A DNA stretch of 64,000 bases from Paraoerskovia marina DSM 21750 (GCF_000701465.1 NZ_JNIY01000006.1:165733-229732), one strand, 5' to 3'. Counted from the first letter of the stretch, positions 47,474 to 57,082 are shown. Program-made: numbers and translations. Notes: a model not told the origin generated them from the letters alone.

Positions 47474-48229
47474 ATGACCCGTGCTCTTCCGACGCATCCG
47501 GACCCAGGCGACTCCCCCGCGGGGCGCTCCGCACCCGTCGACCGCCTGGCCCTTCTCGCGCAGGCACAAGCGGCGTTCGCCGACGTCGCGTCGACCGCCG
47601 ACCCGGAGGCACCCGTCCCCGTGTGCGGCGAGTGGCGGGTCGCGGACGTGGTCCTGCATCTGGCGCGGGTGCACTGGTGGGCGGCCGGGATGGCCGTCGG
47701 CGTGGTGCTCCGCACGGAGAACCCCGACCGACCGCGCGACGCCGAGTCCCTCGACCGCATCTACCGCTGGGCCGCCCGACACCTGCACGCGACGCTCGCC
47801 GAGACCGGCCCCGACTCCCCTGCTCTCACTCTCGGCGGGAGGGGCGTCGCCGCGTACTGGTGGCGCCGACAGCTGCACGAGACGCTGATCCACCTCGACG
47901 ACGTCGCGACAGCGGCCGGGACGCAGGCCCCGACGTTCGCCCCCGAGGTCTGGGCCGACACGGTCGACGAGGTGGTGTCGGTGCTGGGCCCGGCACGCCA
48001 GGCCCGCGGCGCCGCGTCGCTGATCACCTCACCCGTCGAGATCGTCGCGACGGACTCCGGCGACCGGTGGGTCGTCGGTGACGGCGACGCCGGCGCGACG
48101 GTCCGCGGTACCTCGCGAGACCTCGCACTGCTCCTGTGGAACCGGATCGACCTCTCGTCACCAGGGTTCGAGGTGTCGGGGGATCCGTCGGCCGTGGACG
48201 CGCTCCTCGAGGCGGGCCTGACCTCGTAG
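47474..48229 (+). CDS. maleylpyruvate isomerase family mycothiol-dependent enzyme
   Basis: A 251-residue DinB-like four-helix-bundle enzyme. The metal-binding His residues are in LHLARVHWW and HETLIHLDD; the C-terminal MDMPI domain is present. Relatives use mycothiol, the low-molecular-weight thiol of actinobacteria, for isomerisation or transfer. The substrate is unknown. It is divergent from lepA with 54 bases between starts. Confidence 0.85.
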   Translation: MTRALPTHPDPGDSPAGRSAPVDRLALLAQAQAAFADVASTADPEAPVPVCGEWRVADVVLHLARVHWWAAGMAVGVVLRTENPDRPRDAESLDRIYRWAARHLHATLAETGPDSPALTLGGRGVAAYWWRRQLHETLIHLDDVATAAGTQAPTFAPEVWADTVDEVVSVLGPARQARGAASLITSPVEIVATDSGDRWVVGDGDAGATVRGTSRDLALLLWNRIDLSSPGFEVSGDPSAVDALLEAGLTS

Positions 48230-48246
48230 CGCGGCTCCGCGCGGGC

Positions 48247-48276
48247 GACGGGACGGGGCGGGACGGGACGGGACGG
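48247..48276 (+). repeat. six tandem 5-base repeats
   Basis: Six copies of GACGG (third copy GGCGG) in the gap between the mycothiol enzyme gene and the toxin gene. They end about 22 bases before the candidate -10 box of the toxin gene. Confidence 0.9.
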
Positions 48277-48298
48277 GCCACGGGAACACACGACCGGC

Positions 48299-48304
48299 TA
48301 CTGT
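48299..48304 (+). promoter_or_regulatory. -10 box TACTGT, leaderless PemK/MazF-like gene
   Basis: TACTGT, GCACGC, then GTG 48311. The tandem repeat lies where the -35 box and upstream sequence would be. Confidence 0.5.
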
Positions 48305-48310
48305 GCACGC

Positions 48311-48832
48311 GTGTCCTCCTCACGCTGGCTCAACCTCGTCTCCGACGTCCTGCGCGCCCTCACGGGCGGCAGAAGCAAGACGTCGCGCCCACGCCCGACA
48401 CCTCGCTCTCGCACGACGGCTCGCGGCTCCTACCCGGGCGACTACACCGGAACCGTGCGCGCCGAGTACTCCCCCGCCCTGGACGGCAACGCCGACCCCG
48501 GCGAGGTCGTCTGGACCTGGGTCCCGTACGAGGACGACGCGACGCAGGGCAAGGACAGGCCGGTCCTCGTCGTCGGCCGGGACGGGTCGTGGCTGCTCGT
48601 GCTGATGCTGACGAGCAAGGACCATGACGTCGACGCCGCCCAGGAGGCGCGCTGGGGCCGCTACTGGCAGGACATCGGCACCGGACCGTGGGACAGCCGC
48701 GGGCGTCCGTCCGAGGTGCGCCTCGACCGGGTGATCCGCATCGACCCGGCGACCGTCCGTCGCGAGGGCGCGATCATGCCCGAGCGGACGTTCAACGACG
48801 TGATCAAGGGCATCCGTCGCCACGGACACTGA
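48311..48832 (+). CDS. PemK/MazF-like protein (solitary)
   Basis: A 173-residue protein. The PemK/MazF-like domain starts near residue 62: [22 protein letters not shown] (81-89) and LMLTSKDHD (98-106), matching the RPVLVV and (P)TS motifs of these RNases. The N-terminal 60 residues form a basic extension. MazF toxins cut mRNA and need an antitoxin; none lies beside it, and both flanking genes are housekeeping. It may be a chromosomal relative with another task. The GTG start fits a leaderless message. Confidence 0.72.
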   Translation: MSSSRWLNLVSDVLRALTGGRSKTSRPRPTPRSRTTARGSYPGDYTGTVRAEYSPALDGNADPGEVVWTWVPYEDDATQGKDRPVLVVGRDGSWLLVLMLTSKDHDVDAAQEARWGRYWQDIGTGPWDSRGRPSEVRLDRVIRIDPATVRREGAIMPERTFNDVIKGIRRHGH

Positions 48833-48845
48833 GCCGCCGCCAGCC

Positions 48846-48854
48846 TGATAGCAT
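48846..48854 (+). promoter_or_regulatory. rpsT promoter, extended -10 TGATAGCAT
   Basis: TGA followed by TAGCAT (48849-48854) is an extended -10 box. The message would have a leader of about 130 bases before rpsT, with room for ribosomal-protein feedback control, though I see no defined structure. Confidence 0.5.
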
Positions 48855-48993
48855 GGGCAGTTGCGTGTCCGCCCAGGTCGGCGGGCACCGCCACAGTTCC
48901 TCTCCACGGGTTCCCCACCCCGAGTCCCGGCGCTGTGGCCGCCCTCTACGACCTATCCGCTCGCTCACGCGAACACACCAGGAAGTTCTGAAC

Positions 48994-49254
48994 GTGGCAA
49001 ACATCAAGTCCCAGATGAAGCGCATCAAGACCAACGAGAAGGCGCGCCTGCGCAACAACTCGGTGAAGGCGGAGCTGCGCACGCACGTGCGTCAGGTTCG
49101 TGCGGCGGTCGCCGCCGGCGACAAGGACGCGGCCACCACGGCGCTCACCGCCGCCTCGAAGAAGCTCGACAAGGCAGCCACCAAGGGTGTTATCCACCAG
49201 AACCAGGCTGCCAACCGCAAGTCGGCGCTCGCGAAGGCCGTCAACGCGCTCTGA
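48994..49254 (+). CDS. rpsT: 30S ribosomal protein S20
   Basis: An 86-residue basic helical protein of the small ribosomal subunit. The N-terminus [21 protein letters not shown] is typical and it ends [14 protein letters not shown] 48994 with AGGAAG upstream gives the family start. It is convergent with holA and followed by a perfect hairpin. Confidence 0.97.
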   Translation: MANIKSQMKRIKTNEKARLRNNSVKAELRTHVRQVRAAVAAGDKDAATTALTAASKKLDKAATKGVIHQNQAANRKSALAKAVNAL

Positions 49255-49302
49255 GTCCCCGGACTCGTCGGTCGTGCGCCATGCACGGCCCCTGCACGAC
49301 AC

Positions 49303-49336
49303 CGCAAGGCGTCACCCGGTCGGGTGGCGCCTTGCG
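49303..49336. terminator. bidirectional terminator, rpsT/holA
   Basis: Inverted repeat of 16 bases per arm (49303-49318, 49321-49336) with one mismatch and a 2-base centre, between convergent stops. Confidence 0.88.
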
Positions 49337-49350
49337 CGCGTCCCGGGCCT

Positions 49351-50343
49351 CTACCGCGCCCTGGCGTTCCGCGCGATCACCAGCACCGCCCGCTCGACCG
49401 CGTAGACGGGATCGCGCCCACCACCCTTGACCTCCGCGTCCGCACGCGCCACCGCGCCGATCGCCTCGGCGAGCCCGTCAGGAGTCCACCCCCGCAGTTC
49501 CTTGCGGGCCCGGTCCACCTGCCACGGCGCAAGCCCGAGCTCACGGGCGGTCACGCCGCCGCGCATCGCGGACACCTTCGCCAACGCCCGCAGCTTCATC
49601 GCCAGCGCCGCGACGAGCGGTACCGGGTCCGCGCCCGTCGCCAGGGCGTGCCGCAGCATCGTCACCGCGTCACCCGCTGCGCCGGCGACCGCCGCGTCGG
49701 CGACCCGAAAGCCCGTGGCCTCGACCCGTCCACCGTGATACCGGTCGACGAGCTCGGCGGTGATCGTCCCGGTGCTGTCGGTCACGAGCTGCGTGCACGC
49801 GGCAGCGAGCTCGCGCAGGTCGTTCCCGAGGGCGTCGACGAGGGCCCGGACCGCGGCCGGCTCGGCCTTGCGCCGCGCGGCCCTGAACTCCTGCTCGACG
49901 AACGACACCCGTTCGGGGTCCTTCTTCAGCGGGTCGCACGTCACGACCGGAGCCCCCGAGGCGGTGATCGCGTCGAGCATCTTCTTGCCGCGCTGGCCTC
50001 CCCCGTGGACGACCACGACCGTCGCCTCCGCATCCGGCGCCGCCGCATAGGCGACGAGGTCCGTGACGAGTGCGTCGGTACAGGCCTCGGCACCGCGCAC
50101 GACGACGACCGACGGGTCGTCGAAGAGCGTCGGGCTGGTCGCGACGGCGAGCATTCCCGCCTCGTACGTCGCGCCTTCGACGTCGATGCGGTCCGTCTCC
50201 GGGTTCTGCTCCCGTGCGAGCTCGAGCACGCGCGCCACCGCACGATCCGCGAGCAGCCCCTCGGTCCCCCGGATCAGGATCAACGGTGCGGGGGCGACGG
50301 TGCGCCAGTCGACGGACGAGCGGCGGGCGGTGGCGGCGGGCAT
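49351..50343 (-). CDS. holA: DNA polymerase III delta subunit
   Basis: A 330-residue clamp-loader subunit. Recognisable parts are the N-terminal ILIRGTEGLLADRAV, DVEGATYEAG, and the C-terminal collar domain with LGLAPWQVDRARKELRGWT. HolA opens the sliding clamp together with delta' and gamma/tau. The ATG at 50343 fits; a CACGCT sequence six bases earlier is a weak leaderless candidate. It lies 37 bases after comEC, the usual actinobacterial order. Confidence 0.9.
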   Translation of the reverse strand: MPAATARRSSVDWRTVAPAPLILIRGTEGLLADRAVARVLELAREQNPETDRIDVEGATYEAGMLAVATSPTLFDDPSVVVVRGAEACTDALVTDLVAYAAAPDAEATVVVVHGGGQRGKKMLDAITASGAPVVTCDPLKKDPERVSFVEQEFRAARRKAEPAAVRALVDALGNDLRELAAACTQLVTDSTGTITAELVDRYHGGRVEATGFRVADAAVAGAAGDAVTMLRHALATGADPVPLVAALAMKLRALAKVSAMRGGVTARELGLAPWQVDRARKELRGWTPDGLAEAIGAVARADAEVKGGGRDPVYAVERAVLVIARNARAR

Positions 50344-50380
50344 GGCACTAGCGTGCCACGAGCCACCGACCGGCCGACGC

Positions 50381-51877
50381 TCACGGGTCGGCACGCTCGT
50401 CGAGCGGAGGTATCGCACGGCGCAGGCCCTCGACGCCCACCGCCGTCAGGACGGCGAGTCCCGCCGCGCCGAGGAGCCCCTCGGGCCACGTGAGGCTCGC
50501 TCCCGGCAACGCGGCGAAGACCTGCGCGACGAGGGCGATCCACCCCGTCGCCAGGCCGGCGCACCAGGCGATCAGGGTCGCCGCCGCGGGCCACCACGGA
50601 GCCACGGCCGTGGCCGCGAGTCCCAGGATCGTGGCGGGGGCGAGAGCGACGCACGCGAGGAGGTTCGCGGGGACCGCGTACACCGAGACGGACGGCTCGA
50701 GCAGGATCAGCACCGGCCCGCAGACGAGCTGCGCCGCCACGGGCACGGCGACCGCGAACGCGAGAACCCGGGGTCCCGGGATCCGGCGGGCGATCGGTCC
50801 GGCGAGCGTCACCAGCCCCGCGGTCGCCACGGTCGACAGCACGAACCCGTAGGACCGGGCGAGCCACGGATCGAGCACCAGAAGAACGACGACCGCCGCG
50901 GACAGTCCGGGCACCGCGGCAGCCGGCCGCCGCAGGACGAGAGCCAGGAGACCGACCGCACCGGTGGCCGCGGCCCTGACGACGCTGGGGTCGGGGCGCA
51001 CCAGGAGCACGAACGCGGTGAGCGCGGCGCCGGCGACGAGCACCCGGGCGCTGCGCCGCAGCCGGAGCCCGCCGCAGCACCACGCGACGGCGGCGACCAC
51101 GACCGCGACGTGTCCGCCGGAGACCGCGGTGATGTGTGTCAGGGAGGTGACGAGCATGGCGTCGGTGACCTCCTCCGGCACCCTCGTGGTGTCTCCGATC
51201 GCAGCGCCGGGGACGAGTCCACGAGCCTGCGGGGACAGGCCGTCGGTCGCCGACAGGAGGTCCGCCCGCACGTCGGCGACGACGCGGAGGAGCGCGCGGG
51301 CCGGCGCGGTCACGACGAGGTCGTCGGCGGACAGCTCGGGACCCCGGATCCCCTCGCCCAGCACACCGCTCGTGGTGATCGTGTCGCCGACGACCACGTC
51401 CTCAGGGCCGAGACCGCCGACGACGTCGAGCGGGGTCCGGACGGCGCACCGCACGGATCGGTGCTCGACGACCACCATGTCCAGACCGCGACGCCAGCGC
51501 GTGGCGCCGAACCCGGTGGTCGGCACCGGGTCACCGACCACGACCGCGTCGACGCTCACCCACCCTCCGGCCGCGGCGATCGCCCGCACGTCGCACCCGC
51601 CGCGTGCTGCGAGGTCGACGGCCGCGACCGCCAGGACCGACGCGGCGGTGAGGCACGAGCAGGCCAGCAGGGCACAGGCCCGGCCGACGCGCCGAGGCAC
51701 TGGCCCCGGCGGGCCGGTGCGATGGAACACGCAGGTGACTGCGAATGCGCCGATCGCCAGCCCACCCAGGGCCCACGCCACCCGGCCGACAGGATCGGGC
51801 GTCGGCTCACCGACCGCCCACCAGGCTGCACACCACGCGCCGAGCGCCACGGGGACCAGCCGTGCATCCGGTCTCAC
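50381..51877 (-). CDS. comEC: ComEC/Rec2-family membrane protein, short form
   Basis: A 498-residue channel-type protein for DNA uptake. It has N-terminal helices, an extracytoplasmic OB-like region (about 90-190) and the competence domain (GLVPGAAIGDTTRVPEEVTDAML, HITAVSGGHVAVV) with about ten helices. It stops right after the competence domain: the C-terminal metallo-beta-lactamase domain seen in full-length ComEC is absent, and the next gene is holA. GTG 51877 overlaps the comEA stop by four bases. Confidence 0.88.
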   Translation of the reverse strand: MRPDARLVPVALGAWCAAWWAVGEPTPDPVGRVAWALGGLAIGAFAVTCVFHRTGPPGPVPRRVGRACALLACSCLTAASVLAVAAVDLAARGGCDVRAIAAAGGWVSVDAVVVGDPVPTTGFGATRWRRGLDMVVVEHRSVRCAVRTPLDVVGGLGPEDVVVGDTITTSGVLGEGIRGPELSADDLVVTAPARALLRVVADVRADLLSATDGLSPQARGLVPGAAIGDTTRVPEEVTDAMLVTSLTHITAVSGGHVAVVVAAVAWCCGGLRLRRSARVLVAGAALTAFVLLVRPDPSVVRAAATGAVGLLALVLRRPAAAVPGLSAAVVVLLVLDPWLARSYGFVLSTVATAGLVTLAGPIARRIPGPRVLAFAVAVPVAAQLVCGPVLILLEPSVSVYAVPANLLACVALAPATILGLAATAVAPWWPAAATLIAWCAGLATGWIALVAQVFAALPGASLTWPEGLLGAAGLAVLTAVGVEGLRRAIPPLDERADP

Positions 51878-52731
51878 GTCGTGGCCAGGTCCCGGAGTCC
51901 TTCGAGCACGGCGTCCCCGATCCCGCTCACCTCGACCAACTCGTCCACGCTGGCGAACGGCCCGTGGTCCTCCCGGTGCCCGACGATCCGTGCAGCGAGC
52001 ACCGGACCGACACCCGGAAGCCCTTCCAGTGCGCCCGCGTCCGCGGTGTTGACGTTCACCAGGGCCGGCCGGCCGGCCTCGGCCGACGAACCCGGATCCG
52101 CGCCCGACGCCACCGGGACCTCCTCCCCCGGTGCAGGAACGTAGATCTGCTCGCCGTCCGCGATCTCCCGCGCGAGGTTGAGCGCCGCCAGGTCGGCCGT
52201 CGACGTCGGCCCACCCGCGGCCGCGATCGCGTCGGCCACCCGCATCCCTGCGGCGAGGTCGACGAGACCGGGCTCCGCCACCTCGCCCACGACGTGCACG
52301 ACGAGTCCGGGCCGCGGGGACGACGTCGGAACCGGCTGGTCGTCCCCCGGAGCCGCAGGAGCGGACTCGGACACACGACCGGCAGGCGGGGACCCGTCCT
52401 CGCCTGCCGCGACCGCGTCCTGCCCGTCCACGCCCGCGTCCTGCGAGGCGCGGGGCAGCGACCGCACCTCTCCGAGCGGAACCTGCTCGGCCCGACCGGG
52501 GCCCAGCAGGAGCACCCCGACGGCCAGGATCAGCACGGCGAGCCCGGCCGAGACCGCCGTCCGCAGGTCCATGCCGAGCCGAGGGCGGACGCGCCGCGGA
52601 CGGCGAGGGACGTCGTCGAACCCCGTCTGCGCTCCCGGGTCGCCGTAGGCCGCGCGGTAGGCGCGCGCGGCGCCGTCGAGCGGGCTCGTCCGCGCGGTGC
52701 CGATGCTGTCGAGTCGATCGCCGGGTCTCAC
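51874..52731 (-). CDS. comEA: ComEA-family DNA-binding competence protein
   Basis: A 285-residue protein. A basic cytoplasmic front (RRPRRVRPRLG) precedes one membrane helix (about 57-77); then a linker, an SLBB domain (VVHVVGEVAEPGLVDLAAGMRVADAI in pattern) and a C-terminal helix-hairpin-helix pair (VNVNTADAGALEGLPGVGPVLAARI in pattern) that binds double-stranded DNA. GTG 52731 follows TAGCGT plus six bases. It is coupled to comEC. Confidence 0.92.
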   Translation of the reverse strand: MRPGDRLDSIGTARTSPLDGAARAYRAAYGDPGAQTGFDDVPRRPRRVRPRLGMDLRTAVSAGLAVLILAVGVLLLGPGRAEQVPLGEVRSLPRASQDAGVDGQDAVAAGEDGSPPAGRVSESAPAAPGDDQPVPTSSPRPGLVVHVVGEVAEPGLVDLAAGMRVADAIAAAGGPTSTADLAALNLAREIADGEQIYVPAPGEEVPVASGADPGSSAEAGRPALVNVNTADAGALEGLPGVGPVLAARIVGHREDHGPFASVDELVEVSGIGDAVLEGLRDLATT

Positions 52732-52737
52732 CCTCGC

Positions 52738-52743
52738 ACGCTA
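52738..52743 (-). promoter_or_regulatory. -10 box TAGCGT, leaderless comEA-comEC
   Basis: TAGCGT, GCGAGG, then GTG 52731 on the minus strand. Confidence 0.5.
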
Positions 52744-52821
52744 GGCGGCTCTCCGTCTGTCGCCCGCGAGACCCGGTTCACCCGTGGACGGGCATCGCGA
52801 TCAGCACGACTGTGGACGACG

Positions 52822-53691
52822 CTAGGAGCCTGGAACCGCTCCGACGTCGGCCACCATCACGCCCAGCACGCCCTCGCCGACGTGCGCCCCGACGACGGCG
52901 CTGACCGACGCGACCTCGACGTGCACGCCGAGCCGTCGAGCCAGGTCGCCCGCGACGTCATGAGCCCGGTCCGGATCACCCAGATGGTGCACGGCCACCA
53001 GCGGGTACGAGCACCGCTCGGTCTGCTCGACCGCGGTCGAGACCAACCGGTCGACGGCCGCCGCCCGCGTGCGCACCTTCTGCGCGACCACGATCCGCCC
53101 GTCCCGGACGGCCAGCAGGGGCCGCACCCCCAGCACGGTCCCGAGCGCCGCGGCGGGGCCGCTGAGCCGACCACCACGGCGCAGATGGTCGAGCGACTCG
53201 ACGAGGAAGGTGGCCGAGCTCGTGCTCGCGACGGCGAGCGCCCTCCGCTCGACGGCACGAGCGCTCGCCCCGCCGCGTGCCGCACGGGCGGCCTGTGCCG
53301 CGGCGAAGCCCAGCGCCATCGCCGTCGTCCGGGAGTCGACGACGCGCACGGGCACGGGCGACCGCGTGGCGGCGAGAGCCGCGGCGTGCACCGTCCCGGA
53401 GAGGTCACCCGAGAGGTGGACGGACACTATCGCCCGAGCACCCGCCCGCGCCACGCGCTCGTAGACCTCGAGGAACTCCTGCGGCGAGGGCTGCGACGTC
53501 GTGACGGACGTACCGGCCCGGAGCTGTTCCGCCACCTCGTGGTCGGTGACGTCGACCTTCTCCCGGAACGGCGCGCCGTCGACGATCACGTGGAGCGGGA
53601 CGACGTCGGTACCGTGGTCGAACCCGTCGGGGAACGACGCGGTCGAGTCGGTGACGACGGCGACGCGCGCGGCGGGGTCGACGGAGGTCAC
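52822..53691 (-). CDS. DegV family fatty-acid-binding protein
   Basis: A 289-residue DegV protein, which binds a fatty acid and in firmicutes serves fatty acid kinase. N-terminal VAVVTDSTASFP, VTTSQPSP and the VSVHLSGDLSGT segment are typical. It starts seven bases after the condensin subunit gene jetC, so it may share that transcript, but GATGAT six bases before GTG 53691 could also give a separate leaderless message. It does not resemble JetD. Confidence 0.9.
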   Translation of the reverse strand: MTSVDPAARVAVVTDSTASFPDGFDHGTDVVPLHVIVDGAPFREKVDVTDHEVAEQLRAGTSVTTSQPSPQEFLEVYERVARAGARAIVSVHLSGDLSGTVHAAALAATRSPVPVRVVDSRTTAMALGFAAAQAARAARGGASARAVERRALAVASTSSATFLVESLDHLRRGGRLSGPAAALGTVLGVRPLLAVRDGRIVVAQKVRTRAAAVDRLVSTAVEQTERCSYPLVAVHHLGDPDRAHDVAGDLARRLGVHVEVASVSAVVGAHVGEGVLGVMVADVGAVPGS

Positions 53692-53698
53692 GCGACCA

Positions 53699-56600
53699 TC
53701 ATCGCAGGGCCGTCGCCGGGGCCGGCTCCGGCGCCCCGACGAGCGTCACCAGGCGAGACCTCCCCCGGTCGTCCTTGACGGCCTGCAGGACGACGTCGAC
53801 GTGCGGCTCGAGCGCGCCGACCTTGTCGAGCGGCGCCCCGATGACGAGCTGGAAGCCGAGCCCCCGCCAGGCTCCGACGGCACGCCCGGCGAACCGCGCG
53901 TCCGCCTTGATGAACGCCTCGTCGAGGAAGACCGGGGCGTACCGCGGCCGTGCCGCGCCGGCGTCGCCGAGCTGGTAGCGCAGCGCGGCTCCCACGATGA
54001 ACGCGACGAGCTCCTGCGACTCCCCTCCCGACTTGCCCGCGATGTGGTCGTAGACGCTGACGTGGGTGCCGTCGAGGTCCACGCACTCGGCACTGATGCG
54101 CACGTGGTCCCGGACGTCGACGAGTCGCCGCCGCTCCGGGCTGTCCGGACGGATCCGGTCGATCAGTCGCGCCATTCGGTCGAACCGCCGGGTCCGCTGC
54201 GCCGCCGTCTGCTCGCCGGGGTCGGCGGCAAGGTCGCGCAGCGCACGGCGGAACGAGGAGATGTCCGCGGCCTCGGTGACCGTCGCGGTGATCCGCAGCC
54301 GGTGCTCGTCGTCGCGGAACGGCAACGTCGAGAGGATCGCGTTGACCGGCTCCATCCGCTCGCGGATCTCCGCCACCGACCGGGTCATGACCGAGTTCAG
54401 GAGCGTGAGGTCGTTGCCGCTGAGCCTGCCGATGGTCCGCGACCACCGCTCCTGCAGCTGGTAGAGCTGCTGGTGCTCGATCTCCTCGTAGACCCGGAGG
54501 AAGTCCGCGTAGGACGCCTCGGGGTCCGTGCCCAGGTTCGGGTTCGGCCACGTGTCGCAGAACCGTTCGAAGATCGCCCCGAGCGCGGCGCGCGCGGACC
54601 GACCGGACTCCACGGCCGCCTCGCGGTCCCGCTCGAGCTCGCGCACGACGGCGTGGGTGGCCGCAGAGAACGCCGCCACGCTCGTGGCGGGTTCCGCCAG
54701 CACGGCGTCGAGCGCCGCGTCGAGCCGCGCCGTCTGCTCGGCGGTCCCGACCGACGGGCCGTCGTCGGCCTGCGCGACGGCGTCCGTCACCTCGTCGACG
54801 AGGTCGGTGATGGCCGCCCACTGCTCGGCGAGCGCCTGAACCTGATTCTCGGCGTCGGCCCGCTCGCGGTAGAGGGCGGTGAGCCGGGTGCGGATCCGCT
54901 CCTCGTCGTCCTGCAGGGCCTGCAGCACGTCGGAGCCCGCGAGCAGCGCGTCGCGCCGGGAGGTGCGCTCGGCGAGGGCCGCCTCGGCCCCGGCCACGTC
55001 GACGTCCTCCCACGCGACGGCGAGGCACTGGGTGTACGCGACGACACGGTCGGTCTCCGCCGCGTCTCCGTGACGAGCCTCCTCGGCCGCTGCCTCGGCC
55101 TCGCGCAGATCGGTGCGCGCCGCCGTGATCTCCTCGGTCAGCGTGTCCAGCCGCGCGGCGTTGCTGAAGCCGAGCACCGACGCACGCCGACCGCCGCCGT
55201 GCGCGCCGCGCCGTCCGTCGGAGACCTGCCCCGTCCTGGTCAGGGCGCGCGGGTGTCGGGACAGCTCGCCCGGGTCGTCGACGCAGACGTGGTCGAACCG
55301 CTGGTCGAGGCGCTCGGCCAGCCATCCTCCGAACGGTCCCGCCTTGACCTCGACACGGCCCGGCAGCGTCGCCGGGTCGGCGTCGTCCGCCAGCGGCAGA
55401 CCCGTCTCGGCCCCCTCGAACCGCACCCGGCGTCGCAGGTCCACGGAGTCGATCGCGCTCCGGAAACGGTCGAGCCGTGCGTGGTCCACGAGCACCACCG
55501 TCGCGAACCCGCCGAGGGCGGTGCCGATCGCGTCCCGCCACGGCTCGTACGCGGGGCGGACCTCCAGCAGCTCCGCGACGAACGGCAGCTCCTCGGGCGC
55601 CAGGCCGGCTGCCTCGGCCAGCGCGCAGCGCGCTGCGTCGTCCTCGGCGCCGACGTTGCCGCGCCGTCGGGAGAACGACTCCTTCTCCGCCTCCAGCGCG
55701 ACGAGGCGACGGCCGACGTCGCTCGCGTGCTGACGCGCGGCGAACGTGGCGGACTCACGGGACGCGGCCCGCTCCGACCTGTTCTCGACGAACGCCCGGC
55801 CCTCACGCTGGAGCCGCGCCAGCTCCGGCTCGGAACCCACCGTCCTCCCCAGGACGTCGAGCGGCGGGTCGAGAGAGGCACGAGCGGTCCGGACGGCCTC
55901 GAGCCGTTCGGCGGCGCGGCGTACCTCGCGCTCCGCACCCTCGACGGCGTCGCCGCCCTGACGGGTCCGTGCCGCGCGGGCCTCGTCGAGCTCGCCCTCG
56001 GCGGTCGTGATCCGGGCGGCCGCAGCCGCACGCCGCTCCTGCGCCGTGCGATGGGCAGCCCGGTTCGTCGCCTCCTCGGCCCGCACGAGCGCGAGGCGTC
56101 GTGCGTCCCGCCAGGCGGTGAACGGCGTCGGACCGCCGCCGGTCGACGCGCCGGCCGCACCGAGCCCGTCGAGGAGCGCCACGGATGCGGCGGCCTCGTC
56201 GATCTGGTCCCGCAGACCGATCATCGGGCGCAGCACCTCGACCTGGCGGGTGGCCGTGAGCATCTCCTCCCGGACCGCCGCGAGCTCGTCGAAGTGCTCG
56301 ACCGCCCGCTGCGCCACCGCCAGGGTCTCGGGCTCCTCGAGCACCATCGCCTTGTACAGCGCGTCGACCGTCGTGATGGCCTGGCCGGCCTGGATGCGTC
56401 CGAGCAGCTGCATCGCCTTGTGCCCGTCGCCGGCGGCACCGATCCCCAGGGCGGCGTGCAGGCGGGTGGCGAACGCGACGTCCGTGTCGAAGAGCGAGAG
56501 TCCCGCGTCCGCCAGCCCGGGCCGGGCGAACCGGCCGGGCGCGAGATCCTCGAGCCGTCGGAGGTCGAAGACCTCGTCGGCCGTCGCTCGCACCACGACG

Positions 56601-57082
56601 CACTCCTCGTTGCGCTGGGCGTCGCGCGGCACGTACCAGGCCCGCAGCGCCGTGAGGGCGGAGCCCGACTGGTCCGTCCAGGTCATCGAGATCGCCGACC
56701 AGGTGTCCACGCCGTCTCCGCGCAGCACGCGGTCCCGGGACGACGTCGACCCGTCCTCGCGGGACTCGTCCACCTTGCCGCGGGCGTAGGACAGGACCGA
56801 GCGCTGCTCGCGCCCGCGGGCACGCCCGCTGGTCGTGCCGTTCGACGCCCCGTTGAACGGCGTCGTGTGGCTCATCATCAGGGCGATGTACGCGTCCAGC
56901 AGGGTGGACTTGCCCGACCCCGAGGCTCCCGAGAGCAGCGTCGCCCCACCGGAGAACCGGACCTCGTGGTGGCCGTGGTAGCCGCCCCAGTTGACCAGCT
57001 GCATGCTGTGCGCGGTCCACTGCCGCCCGTCCGAGGCGGCGGGGATCAGCCCGAAGAGCGAGTCGTTCATCCGGGCGCTCAT
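53699..57082 (-). CDS. jetC: SMC-like condensin subunit JetC/MksB
   Basis: A 1127-residue SMC-family ATPase of the MukB/JetC kind. Walker A GASGSGKST is at 52-60; long coiled-coil stretches (about 250-480 and 640-830) surround a hinge-like region; the signature SGGESQELVAF is near 1020 and Walker B VFLDEAF near 1055. It binds and translocates DNA, and in Wadjet systems recognises small circular DNA. ATG 57082 overlaps the jetB stop; ATG 57070 is an alternative. It is third in the operon jetA-jetB-jetC. No jetD follows. Confidence 0.88.
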   Translation of the reverse strand: MSARMNDSLFGLIPAASDGRQWTAHSMQLVNWGGYHGHHEVRFSGGATLLSGASGSGKSTLLDAYIALMMSHTTPFNGASNGTTSGRARGREQRSVLSYARGKVDESREDGSTSSRDRVLRGDGVDTWSAISMTWTDQSGSALTALRAWYVPRDAQRNEECVVVRATADEVFDLRRLEDLAPGRFARPGLADAGLSLFDTDVAFATRLHAALGIGAAGDGHKAMQLLGRIQAGQAITTVDALYKAMVLEEPETLAVAQRAVEHFDELAAVREEMLTATRQVEVLRPMIGLRDQIDEAAASVALLDGLGAAGASTGGGPTPFTAWRDARRLALVRAEEATNRAAHRTAQERRAAAAARITTAEGELDEARAARTRQGGDAVEGAEREVRRAAERLEAVRTARASLDPPLDVLGRTVGSEPELARLQREGRAFVENRSERAASRESATFAARQHASDVGRRLVALEAEKESFSRRRGNVGAEDDAARCALAEAAGLAPEELPFVAELLEVRPAYEPWRDAIGTALGGFATVVLVDHARLDRFRSAIDSVDLRRRVRFEGAETGLPLADDADPATLPGRVEVKAGPFGGWLAERLDQRFDHVCVDDPGELSRHPRALTRTGQVSDGRRGAHGGGRRASVLGFSNAARLDTLTEEITAARTDLREAEAAAEEARHGDAAETDRVVAYTQCLAVAWEDVDVAGAEAALAERTSRRDALLAGSDVLQALQDDEERIRTRLTALYRERADAENQVQALAEQWAAITDLVDEVTDAVAQADDGPSVGTAEQTARLDAALDAVLAEPATSVAAFSAATHAVVRELERDREAAVESGRSARAALGAIFERFCDTWPNPNLGTDPEASYADFLRVYEEIEHQQLYQLQERWSRTIGRLSGNDLTLLNSVMTRSVAEIRERMEPVNAILSTLPFRDDEHRLRITATVTEAADISSFRRALRDLAADPGEQTAAQRTRRFDRMARLIDRIRPDSPERRRLVDVRDHVRISAECVDLDGTHVSVYDHIAGKSGGESQELVAFIVGAALRYQLGDAGAARPRYAPVFLDEAFIKADARFAGRAVGAWRGLGFQLVIGAPLDKVGALEPHVDVVLQAVKDDRGRSRLVTLVGAPEPAPATALR

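Noticed and set aside
48247..48276. GACGG tandem repeat as the start of a CRISPR or VNTR coding tract
   Set aside because: The units are five bases, contiguous and non-coding.
52822..53691. degV considered as a divergent JetD
   Set aside because: It has the DegV motifs (TDSTASFP, fatty-acid pocket residues) and none of the Toprim-like nuclease features.
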